Shown here piece after piece: positions 27,081 through 36,430 of a stretch of DNA of 64,000 bases; the first letter of the stretch is position 1, and each line of letters opens with the position of its first letter. The notes beneath the pieces are model-generated. The model ran no database searches and had not been told where the DNA came from. It worked only from the letters and a program-made list of their open reading frames with translations. Position numbers and translations under genes: made by a program. The stretch comes from Nocardiopsis ansamitocini (GTDB lineage Bacteria > Actinomycetota > Actinomycetes > Streptosporangiales > Streptosporangiaceae): positions 406,991 to 470,990 of the forward strand of contig NZ_BSQG01000003.1 in assembly GCF_030268225.1 (NCBI RefSeq). The letters run 5' to 3'.

Positions 27081-27308
27081 GTGAACACCCAGCTCGACAA
27101 CCATCCGATCGAGCCTGCCGACCCCTGGCCGCAGAGCCCGACCGACGTCCCCATCCGCTGTAACGTCTGCATGGATACGCGGTTTTTCGCCGACCGCCAT
27201 GCCGGTCACCACGAGGACTACCGTCCGGGGCCCCACTGCAGGACGTGTGGGAAACCGATTGAGTTTCGGTGTACCGCATGTGACTCTCAGTGGAGGCCGC
27301 TGTCCTGA
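27081..27308 (+). CDS. Small zinc-ribbon hypothetical protein
   Basis: This is a 75-residue protein from GTG 27081 with a GGGGAG site. Two cysteine pairs, CNVCMDTRFF and CRTCGKPIEFRCTAC, with nearby His residues, suggest a zinc ribbon. No family is recognised. It lies ten bases before another small cysteine-rich gene and 91 bases after the GH3 gene. Confidence 0.65.
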   Translation: MNTQLDNHPIEPADPWPQSPTDVPIRCNVCMDTRFFADRHAGHHEDYRPGPHCRTCGKPIEFRCTACDSQWRPLS

Positions 27309-27318
27309 GGGGAAGCTG

Positions 27319-27468
27319 ATGTCAACCTGCAGAACCTGCAACGGAACCGGGGAGATCGACATCATCACCACGGACGAGAACGGAGATCGGGTCAAGCGGC
27401 ACCAGCCCTGCCACGCGTGCGGGGGAGCCGGTGAGCGCCACGACTGGCCACCGCCCGGACGGCGCTAG
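27319..27468 (+). CDS. Small DnaJ-type zinc-finger hypothetical protein
   Basis: This 49-residue protein starts at ATG 27319 behind GAGGGGAAG. It has CRTCNGTGEID and CHACGGAGERH, two CxxCxGxG-type elements like half of a DnaJ cysteine-rich domain. It could bind one zinc. It is probably co-transcribed with the preceding zinc-ribbon gene. Function unknown. Confidence 0.65.
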   Translation: MSTCRTCNGTGEIDIITTDENGDRVKRHQPCHACGGAGERHDWPPPGRR

Positions 27469-27507
27469 CGTCGTCCGGATCGAAATTCCGTGGAGATGGC
27501 TTCCGGA

Positions 27508-27539
27508 GGCGCTGTCGGCGGACGTCCGCCGACAGCGCC
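27508..27539. terminator. Bidirectional terminator, perfect 32-bp palindrome
   Basis: GGCGCTGTCGGCGGAC (27508-27523) is followed directly by its exact reverse complement (27524-27539). It lies between two convergent genes and can terminate both. Confidence 0.8.
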
Positions 27540-27587
27540 CGACGGGACCGAAGGGCCGCGGGGCAGGAATGCCGCGACGGCGCCTCG

Positions 27588-28085
27588 TCAGTTGAGCTGC
27601 CAGATCGCGAAGTTGAGCGCACCCGCGTACGTCACCCAGGCGATGTAGGGCACCAACAGGGCCGTGGCGACGGTGCTGTGGCGACGAAACAACACGATGG
27701 TCGCCACGACCGTCAGCCACAGCAGGCCGATCTCGGCCAGTGCAAGGCCGTAGAGCCCGGCACCGAAGAACAACGGGGTCCACAGGGCATTGAGCACCAA
27801 TTGAACGGCGTAGACCGTGAGCGCGGTGGCAGCGCCCCGCCACCCCGACGCCCGCCACACCAACCAGCCGGCGATCGCGATGAGGATGTATAGGACCGTC
27901 CAAGCGGGTCCGAACAGCCACTGAGGAGGAGCCCAGGAAGGCAGCGTCAGCGCGTTGTAAACCTGGCCGGCGTTGGCGGAAGCGAGACCACCGATCAGCG
28001 CGGTGGCCAGCACCGCAGCCCCGAACGCCACCCCTGCCGTCAGCCCCGGTCCCCAGGTCGACCGTGACGGTGTATGAGTCGTCAT
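27588..28085 (-). CDS. tspO: TspO/MBR family tryptophan-rich sensory protein
   Basis: This is a 165-residue membrane protein with five predicted transmembrane helices. Signature residues include LPSWAPPQWLFGPAWTVLY, WTPLFFG and PYIAWVTYAGALNFAIWQLN, all typical of TspO. TspO proteins bind porphyrins and respond to stress or light, with a debated transport role. The start at ATG 28085 is preceded by GGAGAGG. It lies beside an acyl-CoA synthetase with no clear functional link. Confidence 0.93.
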   Translation of the reverse strand: MTTHTPSRSTWGPGLTAGVAFGAAVLATALIGGLASANAGQVYNALTLPSWAPPQWLFGPAWTVLYILIAIAGWLVWRASGWRGAATALTVYAVQLVLNALWTPLFFGAGLYGLALAEIGLLWLTVVATIVLFRRHSTVATALLVPYIAWVTYAGALNFAIWQLN

Positions 28086-28184
28086 AAGAACCTCTCCGCA
28101 CTAGGTCGTGACCGTCGGTAACGAACTGCCCGGGAAGGGTGACAGCAAACACGGGACAGCTGTTCGGCCCCTGCGCCCGCTTCC

Positions 28185-29732
28185 CTAGCGGAGCTCGCGT
28201 TTGAGGATCTTGCCGGTCGCGGTCATCGGGAGCGCATCCAGGAATTCCACGATCCGCGGGTACTTGTAGGCGGCCAGTTCCTCCTTGGACCAGTCGATCA
28301 GTTCCTGCTCGGTGGTCTGAGAACCATCCGCCCGGATCACGTAAGCCTTGATCTCCTCGCCGTGGGTCTCGTGGGCCACGCCCACGACCGCGCACAGGCT
28401 CACCCCGGGGTGCGTCATCAGCACCTCTTCCAGCTCACGCGGGTAGACGTTGTAGCCGCCGCGGATGATCATGTCTTTGGAACGGTCGATGATGAAGTAG
28501 AAACCGTCCTCGTCGCGACGTGCGATGTCACCGGTACGGAACCAGCCGTTGCGGATGACCTGCTCGTTGATATCGGGGCGTTCGTGGTAGCCCTTCATGA
28601 CGCAGTGGCCGCGCACCGCGATCTCGCCCGTCCCGACCCCCTCGACGGCGGCGAAGTCCTCGTCGACGAGCATCATCTCCACTCCCCAGATCGGCACACC
28701 GATGGACCCGGTCCTGGACAGCTTCCGTGGATTGTTGAAGGAGACCACGGGGGAGGTCTCGGAAAGGCCGTAGCCCTCCAGGATGTCCACCCCGAACTTC
28801 TCCTTGATCTGTTTGGTGACCTCCGCGGGCAACGGGGAACCGCCCGAGACGGCGGTGGTGAGGGCGGAGGTGATCGCGTCGAGATCGTGCTCGCCCTTGG
28901 CGTTCAGCAGCCCCCAGTACATCGTCGGGACACCGGCGAAGATCGTCACGCCTTCGCGCTCCATCAGCGTCAGTGTCTCGTCGCCCTCGAAACGCGCCTG
29001 GAGCACGATCGTGCCGTGCCGGTAGAACCCCAGGTTCATCATCGTGGTCTGTCCGAAGATGTGGAACAGGGGAAGGACCGCCAGGAAGACGTCGTGGTCG
29101 GTGGGGGACCGCCCGAACAGGCCGTCACAGGCGACCGCGTTGAACAGCAGGTTGTTGTGCGACAACTGCGCGCCCTTGGGTTGACCGGTCGTTCCGCTGG
29201 TGTAGATGATCACCGCGGTGTCGTCCGCCTCGGTGCGAACCGTGTCGAAGGTGCCGGGCTGTCCTTCCAGCGCGGCCCAGAAGGTCTGCGCACCCTCGAT
29301 CGCGGACTCCGTCGCCCCGGCCACCGGGGGCAGGTCGATGTAGACCGCGCACTCCTCGACCGCGGTGAACGCCTTCCACGCCCGCTCGCCCAGAGGGAGC
29401 TCGGCTGTTCCGGTGAAGGCGAACAGCGCCTTCGCGCCGGAGTCGCGCAGGTGGTATTCGATCTCACGAGGGGTCAACAGGACGTTCAGCGGGACCACGA
29501 CCGCGCCTGCCTTCAGCGCGCCGAAGTAGACGAACGGGAAATAGGGCAGGTTCGGACACGCGATCGCCACCCGGTCCCCACGCCCGATCCCCTTGGCGAC
29601 CAGGAGATTGGCCACCTGGTTGGCGAGCATGTCCACCAGCGTGTAGTTCAACCGGAGGTCACCGAAGACCACGGCGTCGCGCTCAGGCTGGTTCCGGGCC
29701 CCGTCCTCCAGCAGTACCGAAAGGTTGAGCAT
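28185..29732 (-). CDS. Acyl-CoA synthetase (long-chain-fatty-acid-CoA ligase type)
   Basis: This is a 515-residue ANL-superfamily adenylating enzyme. It carries the P-loop YTSGTTGQPKGA, the adenine motif GYGLSETSP, the hinge region GWFRTGDIARRDEDGFYF and the catalytic C-terminal lysine in MTATGKILKREL. ATG 29732 has TAGGAGGGG upstream. It converts fatty acids to acyl-CoA in the cytoplasm, using ATP and CoA. Chain length cannot be told from sequence. It could serve lipid uptake or the branched-fatty-acid genes nearby, but no operon connects them. Confidence 0.92.
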   Translation of the reverse strand: MLNLSVLLEDGARNQPERDAVVFGDLRLNYTLVDMLANQVANLLVAKGIGRGDRVAIACPNLPYFPFVYFGALKAGAVVVPLNVLLTPREIEYHLRDSGAKALFAFTGTAELPLGERAWKAFTAVEECAVYIDLPPVAGATESAIEGAQTFWAALEGQPGTFDTVRTEADDTAVIIYTSGTTGQPKGAQLSHNNLLFNAVACDGLFGRSPTDHDVFLAVLPLFHIFGQTTMMNLGFYRHGTIVLQARFEGDETLTLMEREGVTIFAGVPTMYWGLLNAKGEHDLDAITSALTTAVSGGSPLPAEVTKQIKEKFGVDILEGYGLSETSPVVSFNNPRKLSRTGSIGVPIWGVEMMLVDEDFAAVEGVGTGEIAVRGHCVMKGYHERPDINEQVIRNGWFRTGDIARRDEDGFYFIIDRSKDMIIRGGYNVYPRELEEVLMTHPGVSLCAVVGVAHETHGEEIKAYVIRADGSQTTEQELIDWSKEELAAYKYPRIVEFLDALPMTATGKILKRELR

Positions 29733-29813
29733 CGAGTCCCCTCCTAAGAGTGTTGTCGATCACTGTTCTACCGCACGGTAACTTCTGGGAGAAGGGCGGG
29801 GCGCCGAGGCGAC

Positions 29814-30233
29814 TCAGTTCTTCCTGGTGAGCGTCGTGGAACCGGGCATCGAGTCGCTGAAACCCAGTTCGGAGACGCGCCAGGTCTCGCCGCCCAGTTC
29901 CAGTTCGTCACCGTGGCCCAGCGTGTGCTCGGCGCTCTCGCCGCCTTCGGGCGCCACCGTGATGTCCACATTGCTCTCCGGGCCGTCGCTGTGCCCGGTG
30001 ATCTCCAGTGCGATGGTCTCCGAACCCGACGTCCGCAGCGTGTAGGGGATGCCTTCGGTCAGCTGGATGCGGTCGTCGTTCTCGCCGAGGACCGGGGCAG
30101 GGCTTCGATCGGCTGCCACGTCGGCCTGGGGCTCCTCGCCGGAGCAGGCGGTGAGCCCGGCGCCGAGGGTCAGACCGATGGCGGTGACGGCTGCGAGGCG
30201 GGCGAGCCCGCTGAAACGTTCGGGGACGGTCAT
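29814..30233 (-). CDS. Putative lipoprotein of unknown function
   Basis: This is a 139-residue protein from ATG 30233 with GGAGA upstream. The N-terminal signal ends in the lipobox LTAC (Cys near residue 28), so it is probably anchored outside the membrane. The mature part is acidic and beta-rich, with SETIALEITGHSDGPESNVDI, HTLGHGDELELGGETWRV and FSDSMPGSTTLTRKN. No family is recognised. It stands alone, beside a long non-coding stretch. Confidence 0.75.
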   Translation of the reverse strand: MTVPERFSGLARLAAVTAIGLTLGAGLTACSGEEPQADVAADRSPAPVLGENDDRIQLTEGIPYTLRTSGSETIALEITGHSDGPESNVDITVAPEGGESAEHTLGHGDELELGGETWRVSELGFSDSMPGSTTLTRKN

Positions 30234-31146
30234 GAGCTGTGTGTCTCCAAAGGCTGTGGGACGCCGGAACGCCGGCGCGTCCGGCGGCGTGCTGTCAAGT
30301 CTGATCCCGACCTGCGGTAACGGTGTGCTGGACACGCGGGTGTCGGGGAGACCGGGGGGCGGCCACGCGTTGTGCATTCTTGCACCGGTGGGCGGCGGGG
30401 CGGTTGCCGTGCAGTTGGCCCACCCGCGTACCGAAACACCGGGTGGTCGCCTCCGCCGTATGGCGGTCGGCATGTTCGTCGCGCACGTCCGGGGAGAACG
30501 CCCAGATCGGGTAGGGCTGCTCGGTTGATGTCGAATGGCGCGCAACTGTTCGCGAGTTCCGCGCGGGCCGCTGGGCGTTCAGGCGGCGGCGCAGCGATTC
30601 TTCGGAAAAATCTTACTCTTTTGCGCAATATCACCGCGCTTTCGGCGAGTAAAAACTCGCACAGTATGGTGAAGGTCGCAAAAAAGTGCAAAGTTTGCAG
30701 GCTCTCTCTTCTTGGTCAAGCGGGTTGCCCGCGAGGAGGGGGCGAAACGCGCTGACCGGTCCCGCGTCGACAGGGGGCCGACCGTGTTGCCCGCTCCGCA
30801 CTTTTTGGTCGAAGGGTGCTGAGCCCCGTGTGCCACCAGCTGCCCGTCCCCGAGGGGCGGACAGCCACTGAAGGCCGACGGTCCGTCCGTGACCTGCGTT
30901 CTGCGCATGGCCTGCCTGAGGGGTCGGTGCAGGTCATCTTGGTTTCGGGGGTACCTGTTCGCCGCACTGCCGGCGCTCTCGCCGCTCCGTCAACGGCTCC
31001 GGTGGTGGCGCGCTAACCTTGAGGTTCAGACACCCGGCCGGCGGTACGTTTCCGGTGCGCCCGATCCACGGTGGCGCGCACATGGTCCGCCCGGTGCGCA
31101 AGCCCGTCTGCCCCCAGGATGAACCCGGTAGAGGACACTTCCAACA
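30234..31146. other. Long non-coding stretch before leuS with an AT-rich, palindromic island
   Basis: No convincing gene is seen in 913 bases. Bases about 30590-30720 are strikingly A/T-rich for this genome. They contain GCGAGT-AAAA-ACTCGC (30645-30660) and TGCAAAGTTTGCA (30687-30699), both perfect inverted repeats of operator type. The remainder up to leuS is GC-rich, with no T-box or riboswitch core that I can recognise. Confidence 0.5.
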
Positions 31147-33639
31147 ATGACAGCGGTTAGCGGCGAGCAAGCGGTGAGCGACTCCTACGACGCCCGCGTG
31201 CTCCAGGACAAGTGGCAGGCCCGCTGGGCCAAGGAGAACCCCTTCGCGGCCAGCGAGGACCCGGCCGACGACCGTCCGCGCAGCTTCATCGTGGACATGT
31301 TCCCTTATCCCTCGGGCGACCTCCACATGGGGCACGCCGAGGCGTTCGCGATCGGTGACGTGATCGCGCGCTACCGTTTCCAGCTCGGGGAGAACGTCCT
31401 TCACCCGATCGGCTGGGACTCCTTCGGTCTGCCCGCCGAGAACGCCGCGATCAAACACGACACCCACCCCGCCGAGTGGACCTACGCCAACATCGAGACC
31501 CAGGCGGAGTCGTTCAAGCGCTACGGCATCGCGCTGGACTGGTCGCGTCGGTTGCACACCAGCGATCCGGAGTACTACCGCTGGAACCAGTGGATGTTCG
31601 TCCGTTTCTTCCGCAAGGGCCTTGCCTACCGCAAGGACGGCTTGGTCAACTGGTGCCCCAAGGACCAGACCGTACTGGCCAACGAGCAGGTCGTCCAGGG
31701 TCGGTGCGAGCGCTGCCACACCGAGGTCGAGCGTCGCGCACTGAACCAGTGGTACTACAAGATCACCGACTACGCCCAGCGTCTGCTGGACGACATGGAG
31801 CAGTTGCGCGGCGGCTGGGCCGATGACGTGCTGACCATGCAGCGCAACTGGATCGGCCGCTCCCAGGGCGCTGACGTGGACTTCGCGATCGAGGGGCGCG
31901 AAGAGCCGGTCACCGTCTTCACCACTCGTCCCGACACTCTTTACGGTGCGACCTTCTTCGTGGTGGCCGCAGACGCTCCGCTGGCCGACGAACTGTGCGC
32001 GGCCGAGCAGCGCACCGTGTTCGAGGAGTACCGCGCCAAGGTCGGCAAGCTGTCCGACATCGAGCGCCAGTCCACCGACCGTGAGAAGACCGGCGTCTTC
32101 CTGGGCCGGTACGCCATCAACCCGGTCAACGGCGAGCGCATCCCGGTATGGGCAGCGGACTACGTGCTGGCCGACTACGGGCACGGTGCGATCATGGCGG
32201 TACCCGCGCACGATCAGCGCGACCTCGACTTCGCACGCACCTTCGACCTGCCCGTGCGCGTCGTCGTCGAGACGGGTGAGGCCGACCCCGCCGAGACGGG
32301 GACCGCCACCGCCGGCGAGGGCACCCTGGTCAACTCCGGCCCGCTGGACGGCATGACCAAGACCGACGCCATCCCGCAGATCATCGAGGTCCTGGCCCAG
32401 CGCGGCACCGGTTCGGGCACCATCAACTACCGATTGCGCGACTGGCTGTTGTCGCGCCAGCGGTTCTGGGGCACCCCGATCCCGATCATCCACTGCCCCG
32501 CGTGCGGTGAGGTCCCCGTCCCCGATGACCAGCTGCCGGTGCGGTTGCCCGACAACCTCCGCGGCGCCGACCTCGCCCCCAAGGGGGTCTCCCCGCTGGC
32601 CGCGGCCAGCGACTGGGTCAACGTCGACTGCCCGGAGTGCGGTGGCGCAGCCAAGCGCGACACCGACACCATGGACACCTTCGTCGACTCCTCGTGGTAC
32701 TTCCTGCGCTACTGCTCCCCGGACTTCGACACCGCGCCCTTCGATCCCGAGAAGGTCGCCGAGTGGGGGCCGGTGGACCAGTACATCGGCGGAAAGGAGC
32801 ACGCGATCCTGCACCTGCTGTACGCGCGCTTCTTCACCAAGGTGCTGTACGACATGGGCATGATCTCCTTCACCGAGCCCTTCACCCGGCTGCTCAACCA
32901 GGGCCAGGTGATCAACGAGGGCCGGGCCATGTCCAAGTCCCTGGGCAACGGGGTCGATCTCGGCAAGGAGATCGACCGTTTCGGGGTGGACGCGGTACGC
33001 CTCACCGTCATCTTCGCCGGGCCGCCCGAGGAGGACATCGACTGGGCCGATGTCTCCCCGGCCGCGTCCCTGAAGTTCCTCAACCGTGCCTACCGCGTCA
33101 TGGCTCAGGCCGGTGCGGCTTCCGCTCCAGGTCTGGACCCCGTTACGGGAGACCTGGAGCTGCGCAAGGCCACGCACCAGGCGTTGGCCAAGATCACGGA
33201 GGCGGTCGAGGCCCAGCGCTTCAACGTCGCCATCGCACGCACCATGGAACTGGTCACCGCTGCGCGCAAGGCCATCGAGGCCGGCCTCGCGGCCGACCCT
33301 GCGGTGCGCGAGGCCGCCGAGACCATCGCCATCACCCTGGCGCTGTTCGCCCCCTACGTGGCCGAAGAAGGCTGGGAACTGCTCGGCCACGCCGGCTCGG
33401 TGACCGTGGGCAACTGGCGTAGTCCTGATCCCGCCCTGCTGGTCCAGGAATCCGTCACCTGTGTCGTCCAGGTCGCCAGCAAGCTCCGCGACAAGATCGA
33501 GGTCGCCCCCGACATCTCCGCCGAAGAGTTGGAGCGGTTGGCGCTGGCCTCGGAAAAGGTCAAAAACTCCATCGGCGACCGTCAGATCCGCAAGGTCGTC
33601 GTCCGTCAGCCCAAACTGGTGAACATCGTGGTCGCCTAG
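31147..33639 (+). CDS. leuS: Leucyl-tRNA synthetase
   Basis: This 830-residue class Ia synthetase charges tRNA-Leu. The HIGH-type signature PSGDLHMGH lies near residue 57, the KMSKS-type AMSKSLGNG near 596, and a CP1 editing domain ([30 protein letters not shown]) sits between them. Zinc-ribbon cysteines occur in NWCPKDQ...CERC and HCPAC...DCPEC. It is shorter than the roughly 960-residue LeuS of Streptomyces and mycobacteria. The start at ATG 31147 has only a weak AGAGGA. A GC hairpin follows the stop. Confidence 0.96.
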   Translation: MTAVSGEQAVSDSYDARVLQDKWQARWAKENPFAASEDPADDRPRSFIVDMFPYPSGDLHMGHAEAFAIGDVIARYRFQLGENVLHPIGWDSFGLPAENAAIKHDTHPAEWTYANIETQAESFKRYGIALDWSRRLHTSDPEYYRWNQWMFVRFFRKGLAYRKDGLVNWCPKDQTVLANEQVVQGRCERCHTEVERRALNQWYYKITDYAQRLLDDMEQLRGGWADDVLTMQRNWIGRSQGADVDFAIEGREEPVTVFTTRPDTLYGATFFVVAADAPLADELCAAEQRTVFEEYRAKVGKLSDIERQSTDREKTGVFLGRYAINPVNGERIPVWAADYVLADYGHGAIMAVPAHDQRDLDFARTFDLPVRVVVETGEADPAETGTATAGEGTLVNSGPLDGMTKTDAIPQIIEVLAQRGTGSGTINYRLRDWLLSRQRFWGTPIPIIHCPACGEVPVPDDQLPVRLPDNLRGADLAPKGVSPLAAASDWVNVDCPECGGAAKRDTDTMDTFVDSSWYFLRYCSPDFDTAPFDPEKVAEWGPVDQYIGGKEHAILHLLYARFFTKVLYDMGMISFTEPFTRLLNQGQVINEGRAMSKSLGNGVDLGKEIDRFGVDAVRLTVIFAGPPEEDIDWADVSPAASLKFLNRAYRVMAQAGAASAPGLDPVTGDLELRKATHQALAKITEAVEAQRFNVAIARTMELVTAARKAIEAGLAADPAVREAAETIAITLALFAPYVAEEGWELLGHAGSVTVGNWRSPDPALLVQESVTCVVQVASKLRDKIEVAPDISAEELERLALASEKVKNSIGDRQIRKVVVRQPKLVNIVVA

Positions 33640-33658
33640 ACCGGGCACGGTATCTTCG

Positions 33659-33689
33659 GCGCGGGCGGGCCCGGTGGGCCCGCCCGCGC
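33659..33689 (+). terminator. leuS terminator
   Basis: A 14-bp perfect stem, GCGCGGGCGGGCCC and GGGCCCGCCCGCGC, with loop GGT lies 19 bases after the leuS stop. Confidence 0.85.
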
Positions 33690-33738
33690 GTTCATCCACC
33701 AGAAGGAACGGCAGCTGCGCAACGAACGGGGCGGGCAG

Positions 33739-34356
33739 ATGACCCAAGCGAGTCGGCGCAATGTCCTGCTGCGCTTGGCGGGAGCCGTTGTCGGCCTCGT
33801 GGTGGTGGTCGCGCTGGCCATCACCGGTGGCCTGATGGTGGGGGAGCGAACCCCGGCCGGACCGGCCGGGGCCGACGACCATGCAACGGCGCCCGCCTGT
33901 AACGCCGCACTTCCCCAGGACGTCATCGAGGCCGCCGTGCCCTCGGCAGTCCTCGACGCTGCGGACGAGGGGCCGCTGTCCGACGGAACCATCACCACGT
34001 GTGCCTGGTCAGCGACCGAGGGCCCTGCGCGAGCCCTCACCCTTGCCTTCTCCGTGTACTTCACCGATAGTGCAGCGGAGACCACCGGTGAGGAGCTGGC
34101 CACAACCAGGCTCGAACGACTGACCGATGCCAGTGGTGCGGACGGGACCGAATCTGTCGACTCGCTCGGCGACGGAGTTCTCGTGTGGCCGGATTCGGCC
34201 ATCCCGGGGTCGGCGCAGACCGTCTTCCGGGACAAGAACCTGGTGGTCCGGGTCTGGTACAGCGGAACCAGGTCGGACAACGACGCACCCCTTCCCTACA
34301 CAGACGCCCGGGACACCGTTGTCGACCTGGCCGAACAACTGGCGTCCTCCCTTTAG
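33739..34356 (+). CDS. Membrane-anchored DUF3558-like protein, first of three
   Basis: This 205-residue protein has a short basic N-terminus and a single membrane segment (about residues 12-36, with VVGLVVVVALAITGGLMV). An exported domain follows with ACNAALPQDVIEAAVP, TTCAWSA, SLGDGVLVWP and LVVRVWYSG. The cysteine pattern and the LGDG turn recall DUF3558-type extracellular domains. Function unknown. It begins a run of three similar genes on the same strand (33739, 34520, 35325). Confidence 0.75.
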   Translation: MTQASRRNVLLRLAGAVVGLVVVVALAITGGLMVGERTPAGPAGADDHATAPACNAALPQDVIEAAVPSAVLDAADEGPLSDGTITTCAWSATEGPARALTLAFSVYFTDSAAETTGEELATTRLERLTDASGADGTESVDSLGDGVLVWPDSAIPGSAQTVFRDKNLVVRVWYSGTRSDNDAPLPYTDARDTVVDLAEQLASSL

Positions 34357-34519
34357 GGAACCGAAGAGCGGCAGCGTTGTTCTCATCCACCGAGCGGCCT
34401 GTGTCGATCCGGTAACCGGTGCCCTTTTTGTGGGGAGTCGGAAGGCGCTGATAGTAGCGTTGACCTGTGCACGGGCCGTTCGGACAACCACGGCCGTGAC
34501 GAGGAAGGAACCGATCCAC

Positions 34520-35227
34520 ATGGTCCAGCCGCCCCACGGGGGGTCCCCTGCCCCCGTGCAGGGGAGCTCTCCGACGCAACCCGGTCAGCCGGATGCGTCA
34601 TCCGATGTTCCCGCTTCGGTCGAGGCGGCCCCGAAGAGCCGCCGCGGTTGCGCGGCCATCGTCCTGATCAGTGCGGTCACTGTCATCCTGCTCCTCGGGG
34701 GAACGGGCATCGGCGTCTACGTTTGGCTGAGCGGGCCGGGAGGTCGGTACGAGGCGGCTCCTGGCTGCGTGCAAGCGGAGGGAGACTCCCTGGCGCAGCT
34801 CGTCAACGACCCCGACCTCGACCTCGACGGCCCTATCGACACCCGGGGACAGGCCTGGTGGGACGGCAACCAGTGCCGATGGACCACCACCGAGACCTCG
34901 GCGGGGATGCCTGCCAGCGCCAGCGTCTCGTTCATCCGCAGCGGGAACCGCATGGGTATCGGCGGGGAGACCGCGGCGAAGGACGACCTGGAGCGCGCCC
35001 CCGGAGGCATCGTCTACACCGATCTCGACGACCTCGGCGATGAGGCGATCCGGTGGTACGACGACCGCAGCCGGCACGGTTGCGCTGCCAGTCGGATCTC
35101 CAACCTCGTGGTCACTGCTTGTTACGAAGCCAGCAAGGATTTCGCGGCGAGCAAGGACATCGGCCAGGACGAGGCGATCAAAGGGGCGGTGAACCTGGCG
35201 AGGGAGATCGTCACTTCCGTGCAGTAA
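34520..35227 (+). CDS. Membrane-anchored DUF3558-like protein, second of three
   Basis: This is a 235-residue protein from ATG 34520 behind GAGGAAGGAA. A Pro/Ser-rich cytoplasmic head (residues 1-40) is followed by one membrane segment (about 46-70). The outer domain contains APGCVQAEGDSLAQL, WWDGNQCRWTT, DDLGDEAIRWYD, HGCAASRISNLVVTACYE. The cysteine spacing matches the third gene closely, so these two are paralogues. Function unknown. Confidence 0.78.
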   Translation: MVQPPHGGSPAPVQGSSPTQPGQPDASSDVPASVEAAPKSRRGCAAIVLISAVTVILLLGGTGIGVYVWLSGPGGRYEAAPGCVQAEGDSLAQLVNDPDLDLDGPIDTRGQAWWDGNQCRWTTTETSAGMPASASVSFIRSGNRMGIGGETAAKDDLERAPGGIVYTDLDDLGDEAIRWYDDRSRHGCAASRISNLVVTACYEASKDFAASKDIGQDEAIKGAVNLAREIVTSVQ

Positions 35228-35324
35228 GACTGATCCCCACCCGTCGGCCGCATTCTTCCCCGGACAGCCGCGCGCAGCGCGCCCATCCCCTGTCACCCAA
35301 TCCATCTGCCAGTGAGGACGTCTC

Positions 35325-36320
35325 ATGGCTCAGCCTCCCAGTGGTCCCCAGCAACCGTATGAACAGCAGCCCCACGGGGAGGGAGGAGGCCCCCCTGAAG
35401 GTCCCGGCGGGGCCTACGGTCATCCCCAGCAGCCCTACGGGGAACAGTCGTACGGGTCCGGTGGTTATCCGCCGCCCGGCTCCCCCGGTCCCGGCGGGGC
35501 CTACGGTCATCCCCAGCAGCCCTACGGAGAGCAGTCGTACGGGTCCGGTGGTTATCCGCCGCCCGGCTCCCCCGGTCCCGGTGGAGCATACGGTCATCCC
35601 CAGCAGCCCTACGGCCAGATGCCGTACGGCGGTCAGCCCGGTTATGGCGGAGGGTTCCAGCCGCCGCCTCCCGCCAAGAGCAACGGCTGTCTGATCGGAG
35701 GGATCATCGGGGCGGTCGTTGTCCTGCTGCTGGTGATCGGACTCGTCGTGGTGGTCGTGGTCGGACTGTCCGCCAGCGACTCCTCCTCGGGGCCGTCCGA
35801 TTCCGGCACAGGCACCCCTGAAGCGACCTATTTCAGTCAGCTTCCCGGGTGCGAGGTCTTCGAGGGGCCGCAACTGGAGGAGATCGTCCCCGACCTCCAG
35901 AACCAGACGGACGAGGCCAGCGACACAGAGGGAGAGGACTGGTGGGAGGGGCGCACCTGCGTGTGGCAGACCAGCCCCAGCAGCTTCGAGCGTTCCGGCT
36001 ACGTGTGGGCGATGGTCATGCGCAACGACGACGAGGGCTTGACCAGTGCAGACCAGTGGGCAGCGGACGACTTGGCCCTTTACGCCGAGGACTATCCCAC
36101 CACTGACGTCCCGGGGCTGGGCGATGGGGCTGTCAGCTGGTACGACACCGATAAAAAGCTGGGATGCGTGGCGGCCTACGTCAGCAATGTCTCGCTGGCC
36201 ACCTGCTATGACTCCTTCACCAGCGCCGAGGACTCCATTCCCGAGGCCGACGCCGTCGCTTCAGCCGACGAACTCGCCCGTGCCGCGATGACGGCCATCG
36301 AGGAGGGCGACTACCGCTGA
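35325..36320 (+). CDS. Membrane-anchored DUF3558-like protein with Gly/Pro/Tyr repeat head, third of three
   Basis: This 331-residue protein is built like its upstream neighbour but with a longer head. Residues about 28-100 are a low-complexity cytoplasmic region of 29-residue repeats (GGAYGHPQQPYGEQSYGSGG and then YPPPGSPGP). One membrane segment follows (about 128-150), then an exported domain with LPGCEVFEGPQLEEIVP, WWEGRTCVWQT, GLGDGAVSWYD and LGCVAAYVSNVSLATCYD. The head resembles Pro/Tyr-rich stretches of actinobacterial membrane scaffolds and may mediate clustering (inference). Confidence 0.8.
   Translation: MAQPPSGPQQPYEQQPHGEGGGPPEGPGGAYGHPQQPYGEQSYGSGGYPPPGSPGPGGAYGHPQQPYGEQSYGSGGYPPPGSPGPGGAYGHPQQPYGQMPYGGQPGYGGGFQPPPPAKSNGCLIGGIIGAVVVLLLVIGLVVVVVVGLSASDSSSGPSDSGTGTPEATYFSQLPGCEVFEGPQLEEIVPDLQNQTDEASDTEGEDWWEGRTCVWQTSPSSFERSGYVWAMVMRNDDEGLTSADQWAADDLALYAEDYPTTDVPGLGDGAVSWYDTDKKLGCVAAYVSNVSLATCYDSFTSAEDSIPEADAVASADELARAAMTAIEEGDYR
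35406..35613 (+). repeat. In-frame 87-bp tandem repeat
   Basis: Two nearly identical 87-bp units (35406-35492 and 35493-35579) and a partial third from 35580 encode the 29-residue repeat of the membrane protein. Differences are mostly synonymous, pointing to recent expansion. Confidence 0.9.
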
Positions 36321-36430
36321 GCCGACGGCTCCGGCGGTGAGGGACGAATCGTGCCCCGGTGCTCCGACCTTGTCGATGCGCCGGGGCACCGCCTCGTCCG
36401 GGGCCGCTGCCTGGTCGGCAGGAGGACGCG

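Noticed and set aside
30816-31016. Small frame of 66 codons before leuS
   Set aside because: Its GTG follows GAAGGG too closely, the composition is unremarkable and a second overlapping frame looks equally plausible, so I do not call it.
30930-31146. T-box riboswitch upstream of leuS
   Set aside because: CGGTGGCGCGC near 31070 recalls part of a T-box, but the TGGNACC core, the specifier loop and an antiterminator/terminator pair are not visible.
30934-33882. Open frame of 982 codons on the minus strand over leuS
   Set aside because: It mirrors leuS and has the Val/Gly/Asp-rich composition of a shadow frame, with no motifs.
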